This document shows positions 6,242-12,604 of a stretch of 18,927 nucleotides of DNA, in pieces; the stretch's first letter is position 1; every line of letters begins with the position of its first letter. Under the pieces are notes generated by a model. It did not search any database, was not told where the DNA came from, and worked only from the letters and a program-made list of their open reading frames with translations. The DNA comes from Thiomonas sp. GTDB taxonomy: Bacteria > Pseudomonadota > Gammaproteobacteria > Burkholderiales > Burkholderiaceae_C. The DNA lies in NCBI GenBank assembly GCA_027451915.1, contig DAIDHU010000129.1, forward strand, positions 1-18,927. Direction: 5' to 3'. The translations under genes were made by a program, and so were the position numbers.

Positions 6242-7317
6242 GCTCTTGCTCCCTGTTGTTCATACCAGCCGCGCGTGGCCCCCACCAGGCGGACCACCAG
6301 CAGCATCACCGGAACCTCGATCAGCACGCCGACCACGGTGGCCAGCGCCGCTCCCGACTGGAAACCGAACAGGCTGATGGCCGCGGCCACCGCCAGTTCG
6401 AAAAAGTTGCTGGCGCCGATCAACGCCGACGGGCAGGCGATGGCGTGCTGCTCGCCGACCGCCCGGTTCAGCACATAGGCCAGCCCGGAGTTGAACAGCA
6501 CCTGGATCAGGATGGGCACCGCCAGCAAGGCGATGACCAGCGGCTGCGCCTCGATGGCCGGCCCCTGGAAGGCGAACAGCAGCACCAGCGTGGCCAGCAG
6601 CGCCGCCATCGACCACGGGCCGATGCGCCCAAGCGCCGCGTCGAAGGCCGATTGCCCGCGGCGCAGCAGCAGCGCGCGCCAGGCCTGCGCCAGCACCAGC
6701 GGCGCCACGATGTACATGAGCACCGAGAACAGCAGCGTGGCCCAGGGCACGTGGATGGCGGAGATGCCCAGCAGCAGTGCGACGATGGGGGCGAAGGCGA
6801 ACACCATGATGGAGTCGTTCAGCGCCACCTGCGACAGCGTGAACAGCGGGTCCCCGCCGGACAACCGGCTCCACACGAACACCATGGCCGTGCAGGGCGC
6901 GGCGGCCAGCAGGATGAGACCTGCGATGTAGCTGTCGAGCTGCGCGGCCGGCAGCCAGGGCGCGAACAGGTGGCGGATGAACACCCAGCCCAGCAGGGCC
7001 ATCGAGAAGGGCTTGACCAGCCAGTTGACGAACAGGGTCACGCCGATGCCGCGCACATGCCGGCGCACTTCGTGCAGCGCGCCGAAGTCCACTTTCATCA
7101 GCATGGGGATGATCATGACCCAGATCAGCAGGCCCACGGGCAGGTTCACCTGCGCCAGCTCCAGCCGGCCCAGCCACTGGAAGGGGCCCGGCAGCAGCTG
7201 CCCGAGCCCGATGCCGGCGACGATGCACAGGAACACCCACAGCGTGAGCCAGCGCTCGAACACGCTCATCGGCGCGCCGCCGGCCGCGCGGGCGACCACC
7301 TCGCATTGCGCGCTCAT
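6238..7317 (-). CDS. acr3: Arsenite efflux permease Acr3
   Basis: 359 residues with about ten hydrophobic segments. Characteristic Acr3 blocks are LPVGLLIWVMIIPMLMKVDF (59-78), the TM4 block LAAAPCTAMVFVWSRLSGGDP with Cys142, which corresponds to the essential As(III)-relay cysteine, and GASNFFELAVAAAISLFG with Glu307. Acr3 is a BART-superfamily secondary carrier that expels arsenite from the cytoplasm using the proton-motive force. The ATG at 7317 overlaps the arsC stop by 4 bases and the stop overlaps the ATG of the arsI-like gene by 4 bases, so translation is coupled through arsC-acr3-arsI. A longer open frame that continues upstream through arsC is only a GC-rich shadow. Confidence 0.95.
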   Translation of the reverse strand: MSAQCEVVARAAGGAPMSVFERWLTLWVFLCIVAGIGLGQLLPGPFQWLGRLELAQVNLPVGLLIWVMIIPMLMKVDFGALHEVRRHVRGIGVTLFVNWLVKPFSMALLGWVFIRHLFAPWLPAAQLDSYIAGLILLAAAPCTAMVFVWSRLSGGDPLFTLSQVALNDSIMVFAFAPIVALLLGISAIHVPWATLLFSVLMYIVAPLVLAQAWRALLLRRGQSAFDAALGRIGPWSMAALLATLVLLFAFQGPAIEAQPLVIALLAVPILIQVLFNSGLAYVLNRAVGEQHAIACPSALIGASNFFELAVAAAISLFGFQSGAALATVVGVLIEVPVMLLVVRLVGATRGWYEQQGARA

Positions 7318-7754
7318 GGGTGTTCCACCCGCGCGGGCCTCAGGCCCAGGGCCTCGCGCACCGCCGGCACCAGGCGGGCGCGGATGTCGTCTCGCACCCG
7401 CAGGAAGCTTTCCAGCGGCTCGCCGTGCGGGTCGTGGAAGGGCAGGTGGATGCTCGGCACGGGCCGCGGGAACACCGGGCAGGCCTCGCGCGCGTTGTCG
7501 CACACGGTGACCACGAGGTCGAAGGGTTGGTCGATCAGGGTGTCGAGGTCCTTCGGGTACAGGCCCTCGGTGGGCAGCCCGGCCAGGCGCAGCGCCTCGA
7601 TGGCGCCGTCGGCGACCTTGGGCTGCGGGCTGATTCCGGCCGAGCTCGCATGCACCAGGCCCGCGAGTTCGTGGCTCAGCAGCGCCTCGGCCATCTGGGA
7701 GCGGCAGGAGTTGCCGGTGCACAGCACCAGCACCTTGCGGACGGCGGGGTTCAA
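7314..7754 (-). CDS. arsC: Arsenate reductase ArsC, low-molecular-weight phosphatase/thioredoxin type
   Basis: 146 residues. The P-loop LCTGNSCRS holds nucleophilic Cys12 and the binding Arg18; the resolving pair is Cys85 and Cys92 in TVCDNAREACP; the general acid is in FHDP (Asp108). This matches the Staphylococcus pI258-type ArsC that reduces arsenate to arsenite through a Cys relay and is recycled by thioredoxin. The gene begins with TTG at 7754, which overlaps the arsR stop (TTGA); the choice is supported by AGGAGA at good spacing and by the domain beginning at once. A weak TTG start may lower ArsC relative to its neighbours. Product arsenite is the substrate of the adjacent Acr3. Confidence 0.95.
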   Translation of the reverse strand: MNPAVRKVLVLCTGNSCRSQMAEALLSHELAGLVHASSAGISPQPKVADGAIEALRLAGLPTEGLYPKDLDTLIDQPFDLVVTVCDNAREACPVFPRPVPSIHLPFHDPHGEPLESFLRVRDDIRARLVPAVREALGLRPARVEHP

Positions 7755-8104
7755 GCGAGTTCTCCTGGAACGGCGTCACAGGCACGGCAGTCCGGGGCGC
7801 CCGCCGCGGCAACGCAGGGGTTGCCGCCGCAGCAATTGGCGGTCAGGAATCCGATCAACTGGTTCATCATGGGGAAATCGGCGGCGTAGATCACGAAGCG
7901 CCCCTCCTGGTGTCGGCTCGCGAGGCCCACGCGGCTGAGGTGCGCGAGGTGGAAGGACAGCGTGGGGGCGGGCAGGCCCAGGCTCTCGCCGATGGCTCCG
8001 GCATGCAGCCCCCGGGGCCCGGCCTGCACCAGCAGGCGATAGATGGACAGGCGCGTTTCATGGCCGAGGGCGGCCAGCAGTTCGGCTGCGGTCAATGTTT
8101 CCAT
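7751..8104 (-). CDS. arsR: ArsR-family As(III)-responsive repressor
   Basis: 117 residues with a winged helix-turn-helix: LAALGHETRLSIYRLLVQAG, then the recognition region LGLPAPTLSFHLAHLSRVGLASRHQEGRFVIYAA. It lacks the classic ELCVCDL metal site in the DNA-binding helix. Instead it has a C-terminal set NCCGGNPC (Cys91, Cys92, Cys97), matching the arrangement known from Acidithiobacillus ferrooxidans ArsR, where three C-terminal cysteines bind As(III); two further cysteines (106, 109) follow. It should repress its own operon and be released by arsenite or trivalent organoarsenicals. There is no Shine-Dalgarno sequence before the ATG and the promoter's predicted start site is at the ATG, so the message is probably leaderless. 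Confidence 0.93.
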   Translation of the reverse strand: METLTAAELLAALGHETRLSIYRLLVQAGPRGLHAGAIGESLGLPAPTLSFHLAHLSRVGLASRHQEGRFVIYAADFPMMNQLIGFLTANCCGGNPCVAAAGAPDCRACDAVPGELA

Positions 8105-8106
8105 GA

Positions 8107-8122
8107 TTCAATAATCATCGAA
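8107..8122. promoter_or_regulatory. Probable ArsR operator
   Basis: TTCAATAATCATCGAA is an imperfect palindrome: TTC...GAA ends and internal AT steps match at 12 of 16 positions. It is AT-rich in GC-rich surroundings, lies immediately upstream of the arsR start, and covers the -10 element, which is the expected place for an autoregulating ArsR site. Confidence 0.65.
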
Positions 8123-8139
8123 ATGACGCGCGATGTCAA
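8111..8139 (-). promoter_or_regulatory. Sigma-70 promoter of the ars operon
   Basis: Read on the minus strand: -35 TTGACA (8139-8134, perfect), a 17-base spacer, then -10 GATTAT (8116-8111, 4 of 6). Counting seven bases on from the -10 puts the transcription start at about 8104, the A of the arsR ATG, so the transcript is predicted to be leaderless or nearly so. The -10 lies within the probable ArsR operator. Confidence 0.7.
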
Positions 8140-8169
8140 GGGGCGGCCAGGGGCCCGCCGCCTGGGTCG

Positions 8170-8574
8170 CTAAGCCAGCCCCGGCTCGCGGCGCGCGACC
8201 ATGTCGATTTCGATGCGGGCGCCCTTGGCCAGGCCGCTCACTCCGATGCAGGTGCGGGCGGGCCTGCGCCGGGGCGGGAAATAGCTCGCATACACCCGAT
8301 TCATGGCTTCGTAGTCGGCCTCGAAAGCGGTGAGATACACGCGTACGCACACCACATCGGCCAGGCTCAGGCCGCAGCCCTCGAGCACGACCCCCAGGTT
8401 GTGCATCACCTGGTGGGTCTGGGCCTCGATGCCTGGGGGATAGCCCGACTCCACCGAGGTTCCCGTGAAGGGCATCTGGCCTGTGATGAACACCCAGCCA
8501 TCGGATTCGACGGCATGGCTGAAAGGCGCGACCGGGTCGGGTGCGCCGCCGATCATATGAAAGCTCATGGGCAT
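8170..8574 (-). CDS. RidA (YjgF/UK114) family protein
   Basis: 134 residues, the usual size. Family features are PVAPFSHAVESDGWVFITGQMPF near the N-terminus, QTHQVMHNLGVVLEGCGLSLADVVCVRVYL in the middle, and ARTCIGVSGLAKGARIEIDMVA at the end, with the conserved Arg and the Glu that bind and protonate imine substrates. RidA proteins deaminate reactive enamine/imine intermediates to keto acids and ammonia; subfamilies act in catabolic pathways. The ATG at 8574 is preferred over the in-frame ATG two codons later because GAGG sits 10 bases before it. It is divergent from the amino-acid-type ABC operon, suggesting it serves that nitrogen cluster rather than the ars genes downstream. Confidence 0.92.
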   Translation of the reverse strand: MPMSFHMIGGAPDPVAPFSHAVESDGWVFITGQMPFTGTSVESGYPPGIEAQTHQVMHNLGVVLEGCGLSLADVVCVRVYLTAFEADYEAMNRVYASYFPPRRRPARTCIGVSGLAKGARIEIDMVARREPGLA

Positions 8575-8662
8575 GGCGATGGGTCCTCAAGCTGGGCTTG
8601 CGCGGGTTTTGGTGGTGTTGCGAGCCCATGCTAAGAACCCATGCTGCAACTGCACAAGATGG

Positions 8663-8681
8663 GTCCGCGCGATGCGCGGAC
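8663..8681. repeat. 8-bp stem, 3-base loop hairpin in the divergent region
   Basis: GTCCGCGC, loop GAT, GCGCGGAC: perfect. No T-run follows on either strand, so it is not an obvious terminator; it could be a leader structure of the RidA message or a protein site. Confidence 0.4.
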
Positions 8682-8741
8682 GGGGCATCGAGGCCTTGTC
8701 AGAGTAAGGCGGGCCGCGGTCCGGGGCGGCCATGCGGTTTT

Positions 8742-8769
8742 GCACAACAGATTGTGCGTCGCGACACAA
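8742..8769. promoter_or_regulatory. Candidate operator: GCACAA-N4-TTGTGC plus a third half-site
   Basis: GCACAA (8742-8747), CAGA, TTGTGC (8752-8757) form a perfect 6-bp inverted repeat; a third related half-site ACACAA follows at 8764-8769 around a GTCGCGAC palindrome (8758-8765). It lies 118-145 bases upstream of the importer's ATG, a normal activator/repressor distance. It resembles an NtrC site but has one base too many between the half-sites. Confidence 0.45.
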
Positions 8770-8886
8770 GCGATGCCGGCAGGGGATTCCTAGCATGGTC
8801 CTCAAGGCTGCGGAAGCTCCAAGGCCCGGCGATCCGGATCGATGGTGATCCGTGAAGCCCTTGTTCCCACGACCGGAGAAATCCCC

Positions 8887-9807
8887 ATGTCCACCGAGAT
8901 GTTCCCCACACCCGCCCCGGCGCCGCGCGCCTGGCGCCGCGTCGCGGCCTGTGCCGCCCTGGGCTCCGCCGCCTGGCTGAGCCATCTGGCCGTAGCCCAG
9001 GCCGCGGAGCCGAATCCCGCGGGGCTGTGCGCGGCGCTGCAGAGCCAATACCCGCAGTTCAAGGGCAAGACCCTCGTGGATGCCCTGAATCCCCACACCC
9101 CGGGATACGAGGCGCTGGACCCGAAGGATCCGAGTCGCTACGTCGGATTTGACGTGGACCTGGCCGAATCCCTGGGCAAGTGCCTGGGCTTTTCGGTCAA
9201 GTACACGCCGGTGGCCTTCGCGGCCCTGCTGCCCACCTTGCAAAGCGGGCGTGCGGATTTCGTGATTTCCGATATCTACGCCACGAAGGAGCGTGCTCGC
9301 GCCGCCGACTTCATCACCTATTCCAAGGTGTTCGACGGCGTGCTCGTGGCCAAGGACAACCCGAAGAAGATCAGCGGTATCAACCAGTCGCTGTGCGGCC
9401 TGACGGCCGCCGAGAACACGGGCTTCGTCGAGGTGCCGCTGGTGCAGAACCTGGCCGCCGCCTGCAAGGCCGCGGGCAAGCCGGCGCCTACGGTGCAGCT
9501 GTATGACAACAACGCGGCGTGCATCCAGGCCGTGCTGGCCGGCCGGGCCGACACCTACATCAACGATGTGAACACGGTCGACCAGGCGGTCAAGGCCTAT
9601 CCGCAGCAGTTGAGCAAGGCGCTCGCCGTGACCCTTCCGTACCACATCGGGATCGCGGTGCCGCAGAACAACCACGCGCTGCGCGACGCCATCGTGGCCG
9701 CGCTCAAGGCCTTGCAGGCCTCCGGCGCCCAGGCCGCCCTGATGCGCAAGTGGGGGCTCGATCAGGGCGCCGTCGAGGCACCGACGCTCGTGACCGCGCA
9801 GGGATGA
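8887..9807 (+). CDS. Amino-acid-type ABC transporter periplasmic binding protein
   Basis: 306 residues. A Sec signal (RAWRRVAACAALGSAAWLSH, then AVAQA-AEP) ends near residue 38. The mature protein is a family 3 solute-binding protein: RYVGFDVDLAESLGKCLGF, then LLPTLQSGRADFVISDIYATKERARAADFITYS, the hinge region, and the closing IGIAVPQNNHALRDAIVAALKALQASG...MRKWGL. The start at 8887 is chosen because GGAG precedes it and it directly begins the signal peptide. It captures an amino acid or related small polar nitrogen compound and delivers it to the fused permease/ATPase encoded 13 bases downstream. The ligand cannot be read from sequence; the flanking amidase genes suggest an amide or acylated amino compound. 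Confidence 0.9.
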   Translation: MSTEMFPTPAPAPRAWRRVAACAALGSAAWLSHLAVAQAAEPNPAGLCAALQSQYPQFKGKTLVDALNPHTPGYEALDPKDPSRYVGFDVDLAESLGKCLGFSVKYTPVAFAALLPTLQSGRADFVISDIYATKERARAADFITYSKVFDGVLVAKDNPKKISGINQSLCGLTAAENTGFVEVPLVQNLAAACKAAGKPAPTVQLYDNNAACIQAVLAGRADTYINDVNTVDQAVKAYPQQLSKALAVTLPYHIGIAVPQNNHALRDAIVAALKALQASGAQAALMRKWGLDQGAVEAPTLVTAQG

Positions 9808-9820
9808 AGGGAGAGGCGGC

Positions 9821-11437
9821 GTGGCACTGTTCTACCACTACCTGACCCTGGGCTACCTGCTGCACGGCATCGCGCTGACCCTGGAGGTCACCGCGCTCGG
9901 ACTGGCGGGGGGCCTGGCGGCCGGCATTGTGCTGGCGGCCATGCAGTTGTCGGGCCAGACCTGGATGGCGGCGCTGGCCCGCGGCTACACGGTCGTGTTT
10001 CGCGGCACGCCGCTGATCCTGCAAATGGTGTTCGTGTACGACGCGCTGCCTCACTTCGGCATTCGCTGGAGCGCCGTGGCCTCGGCCGGGGTCGCACTGG
10101 CCGCGAACGAGGCTCCCTTCATCGCCGAGATCCTGCGCTCGGGCATTCTGGGCGTGGACCGGGGTCAGGTGCTCGCCGGCCGCGCCCTGGGCATGCCCGC
10201 CCTCGCGCTGATGCGCCACGTGGTGGCGCCGCAGGCGATCCGAACCATGATTCCCGCCTTCGGCAACGAAGCGGTGAGCGCGCTGAAGAACTCCTCCCTG
10301 GCATCGTTCATCTCGGTGCAGGAGCTGACCCTGCGCAGCACCCAGCTGGCATCGTCCACCTTCGACTTTTTCTCGGTGTTCTTCGCCTCGGGCCTGTTCT
10401 ACCTGCTGCTGACGGGGACCGTGTCCCTGCTGCAGCTGGTGGCCGAACGAACCCTGGACCTGGATCGCCAGGCTTCGGCACCGCCGCGCGGACTGCTCGC
10501 TCGCTGGTCGGCGCGCGCGCGCGGGCCCAGGCCCCCTGGGCCCGCGCCTGGCTCGCAGGCGCCTTCGCCCGGCGCGCCGGCGCAGGACGCGCAGAGCGGC
10601 TTGCGCACGCCCATCGATCGCGAGCAGCGCGCGCAACGCCTGGCCTCGGCCCCGATCGCCGTGGAGGTGCGCGAGCTGAGCAAGAGCTATGGGGAGCGCA
10701 CCATTTTCAGCCAGCTCGATCTGCGGGTTCATGCGGGAGAGGTGGTGGCCTTGCTGGGGCCCAGCGGCTCCGGCAAGAGCACGCTGCTGCGCTGCCTGAA
10801 CCGCCTCGAACTGTGGGACGCCGGGAGCGTGCTCATCGGCGGCCACCGCATCGGCATGAGCCCCGGCGGCCTCGTGCTGAGCCCCAGCGCGGTCGCCCGC
10901 CAGCGGGTGGAGCTCGGCGTGGGCATGGTGTTCCAGCATTTCAACCTGTTCGCCCACGTCAGCGCCCGCGAGAACATCGCCGGGCCCCTGCGGTGGGTGC
11001 TCGGCTGGTCCGCGCGGGAGGCCGATGCGCGGGCGCAGGAGCTGCTGGATCGGGTCGGCCTGGCCGATCGTGCCGAAGCCCTGCCTCGCCACCTCTCGGG
11101 CGGACAACAACAGCGCGTGGCCATCGCGCGCGCCATCGCCCCGCGTCCCAGGGTGCTGCTGCTGGACGAGCCGACCTCGGCCCTGGACCCGGAAATGGTC
11201 GGTGAGGTGCTCGAGGTCATCCGGCGCCTGGCCAGCGAGGAAGGATTGACCATGCTCATTTCCACCCATCAGCTGAGATTCGCGGAGGAGGTGGCCGACC
11301 GCGTGGTGTTCCTCGCGCAGGGGCGCATCGTGGAGGAAGGCCCGGCCCATACCGTGCTGCACGCGCCCAGCCATGCCCTGACCTCGCGATTCATCCGGGT
11401 GATGGCTGCCGGGCAGCTTTCGGGGGCTTGCGCCTGA
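9821..11437 (+). CDS. Fused ABC transporter permease and ATP-binding protein (amino-acid type)
   Basis: 538 residues, GTG start with GGGAGAGG before it. Residues ~1-220 are a HisM/GlnP-type permease (FRGTPLILQMVF; coupling loop EILRSGILGVDRGQVLAGRALGM). An Ala/Pro/Arg-rich linker (~225-275) leads into a complete ATPase: Walker A GPSGSGKST (~312-320), Q-loop VFQHFNLF, signature LSGGQQQR (~424), Walker B VLLLDEPTSALDPE (~444), and STHQ (~481). In most amino-acid importers these are separate proteins; here one chain carries both, so the transporter should be a homodimer of the fusion. It pairs with the binding protein just upstream and powers its import. Such fusions are known in a subset of proteobacterial polar amino-acid transporters, so the fusion is uncommon rather than new. 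Confidence 0.93.
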   Translation: MALFYHYLTLGYLLHGIALTLEVTALGLAGGLAAGIVLAAMQLSGQTWMAALARGYTVVFRGTPLILQMVFVYDALPHFGIRWSAVASAGVALAANEAPFIAEILRSGILGVDRGQVLAGRALGMPALALMRHVVAPQAIRTMIPAFGNEAVSALKNSSLASFISVQELTLRSTQLASSTFDFFSVFFASGLFYLLLTGTVSLLQLVAERTLDLDRQASAPPRGLLARWSARARGPRPPGPAPGSQAPSPGAPAQDAQSGLRTPIDREQRAQRLASAPIAVEVRELSKSYGERTIFSQLDLRVHAGEVVALLGPSGSGKSTLLRCLNRLELWDAGSVLIGGHRIGMSPGGLVLSPSAVARQRVELGVGMVFQHFNLFAHVSARENIAGPLRWVLGWSAREADARAQELLDRVGLADRAEALPRHLSGGQQQRVAIARAIAPRPRVLLLDEPTSALDPEMVGEVLEVIRRLASEEGLTMLISTHQLRFAEEVADRVVFLAQGRIVEEGPAHTVLHAPSHALTSRFIRVMAAGQLSGACA

Positions 11438-11496
11438 GCCCCGGGGCCGCGCCTGCGGATTCTTCCCTGTTCCTGTCCATTTCTTGCGGAGACCCC

Positions 11497-12525
11497 ATGT
11501 TGCATGAGTTGCCAGCCCTTCCCCAAAACGTGCACTGGGGTTATTTCGATGCCGCACTGGCTCCGGCCCTGCGCGCGCGCAGCGGGGATTTCGTGCGCGC
11601 CCAGGCCGTGACCCACCACGCGGGAGACGCTCCCGACCTGATGATGGACGAGGCACTGCGCGCGCTGTACGCCAGCATTCCCGAGCAGGACCGCCATCCG
11701 GGCGTGCACCTGATGACGGGACCCATCCATGTGGAGGACGCGCGGCCGGGCGACATGCTCGAAGTGCGCTATCTGCAGATGCTGCCGCGCTTTCGCTACG
11801 GCTCCAACCTGGCCGCCCATTGGGGGCATCTGTACGAGGAGCTGGGCTCGAAGGAACGCGTGACCATCTACGAGCTCGACGAGCAGTGCAACACCGCCAG
11901 CGCGGTGTTCGCCTACGACTATCCGGGCAAGTACCTGGTGCCCGGGCGCATCACCTCCCGCGCCGCCTGCGACTGCCGCCCGGCGCTGGCGGGTGTGCGC
12001 GTGCCGGTGCGTCCGCACCTGGGAACCGCCGGGGTGGCCCCCGATGCCATGGGGCGCGTCAGCACCGTGCCGCCTGGCGCCCATGGCGGCAACATCGACA
12101 ACTGGCGCATCGGCGCGGGCGCGACCATGTACTACCCGGTGGCGGTGCCGGGCGCGCTGTTTTCCATCGGCGATCCGCATATCTCCCAGGGCGATGGCGA
12201 GATCAGCGGCACCGCCATCGAGGCCTCGCTCGACGTCGTGTTCCAGGTGGTGCTGCGCAAGGATTTCCACTTTCCCTCGCCGCTCCTGGAAACGCCCGAT
12301 CTGTGGATCGTCCACGGATTCGACCAGGACCTCGACGTGGCCATGCGGCATGCGGCCAGGGACATGCTGCAGTTGCTGGTCGACCGGCATGGGCTGAGCC
12401 GCGACGACGCCTATTCGCTGATGAGCGTGGGGGCGGACTTCGCCGTGACCCAGGTGGTGGATGGCAAGCAGGGGGTGCACTGCAAGATGCCCCGCGGGCT
12501 GTTCCCTCCCCGGCGGGAGGCCTGA
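11497..12525 (+). CDS. Acetamidase/formamidase family protein (short form)
   Basis: 342 residues from ATG 11497, with GGAG upstream; a longer frame reaching back toward the ABC gene lacks support. Family blocks: VHWGYFDAALAPAL (12-25), GPIHVEDARPGDMLEVRYL, PVRPHLGTAGVAPD, GAHGGNIDNWRIGAGATMYYPVAVPGALFSIGDPHISQGDGEISGTAIE, and the C-terminal SLMSVGADFAVTQVVDGKQGVHCKMPR. FmdA/AmdA enzymes hydrolyse short amides to carboxylate and ammonia in the cytoplasm. Located 59 bases behind the importer ATPase, it is likely co-transcribed, so the imported compound or a product of it is the probable substrate. Overall similarity to the second copy fused to the AraC regulator is clear in the motifs, but this copy is about 75 residues shorter and lacks the WWGFHYKDLLTEP insertion. 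Confidence 0.9.
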   Translation: MLHELPALPQNVHWGYFDAALAPALRARSGDFVRAQAVTHHAGDAPDLMMDEALRALYASIPEQDRHPGVHLMTGPIHVEDARPGDMLEVRYLQMLPRFRYGSNLAAHWGHLYEELGSKERVTIYELDEQCNTASAVFAYDYPGKYLVPGRITSRAACDCRPALAGVRVPVRPHLGTAGVAPDAMGRVSTVPPGAHGGNIDNWRIGAGATMYYPVAVPGALFSIGDPHISQGDGEISGTAIEASLDVVFQVVLRKDFHFPSPLLETPDLWIVHGFDQDLDVAMRHAARDMLQLLVDRHGLSRDDAYSLMSVGADFAVTQVVDGKQGVHCKMPRGLFPPRREA

Positions 12526-12556
12526 GCAGGGCCGTACGCAGGGCTCGGTGCGCGCA

Positions 12557-12573
12557 GGGGCACGCATCTTGCT
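12557..12573 (+). promoter_or_regulatory. Sigma-54 (-24/-12) promoter for the AraC-amidase fusion gene
   Basis: GGCACG-CATC-TTGCT matches the RpoN consensus TGGCACG-N4-TTGCW at every base except the leading T (here G). The -24 GG (12559-12560) and -12 GC (12571-12572) are exactly 12 apart. The transcript should start near 12584, about 20 bases before the GTG chosen for the fusion gene and after an alternative GTG at 12578, which supports the chosen start. It lies in the 79-base gap after the first amidase gene. Confidence 0.75.
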
Positions 12574-12604
12574 GTCCGTGGTTCGACAGCGAGAGCGAAG
12601 CCAC

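Larger units (their letters stand above)
8575..8886. other. Divergent regulatory intergenic region (312 bases, no gene)
   Basis: No coding sequence is evident. It holds the start regions of the RidA gene (minus) and the ABC importer operon (plus), with a direct repeat CCCATGCT (8625-8632 and 8638-8645, 13-base period), a GC hairpin at 8663-8681, and a TTGTGC-type palindrome cluster at 8742-8769. A TAGCAT -10-like element (8791-8796) sits upstream of the importer but lacks a good -35. No sigma-54 element with correct GG/GC spacing was found here. Confidence 0.6.

Noticed and set aside
6157..7938. 593-codon plus-strand frame opposite acr3 and arsC
   Set aside because: Shadow of the conserved minus-strand ars genes; His/Gln-rich low-complexity translation without family features.
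8140..8169. Intrinsic terminator between the RidA and arsR genes
   Set aside because: Only short (5-bp) overlapping GC inverted repeats and no T-run on the minus strand; insufficient to call.
8742..8757. NtrC enhancer site
   Set aside because: GCAC and GTGC half-sites are present but separated by 8 bases, not the usual 7, and the inner bases do not match; kept only as an unassigned operator.
11473..11487. Sigma-54 promoter before the first amidase gene
   Set aside because: A TTGC is present, but the -24 GG is missing and the predicted start would fall inside the coding region.
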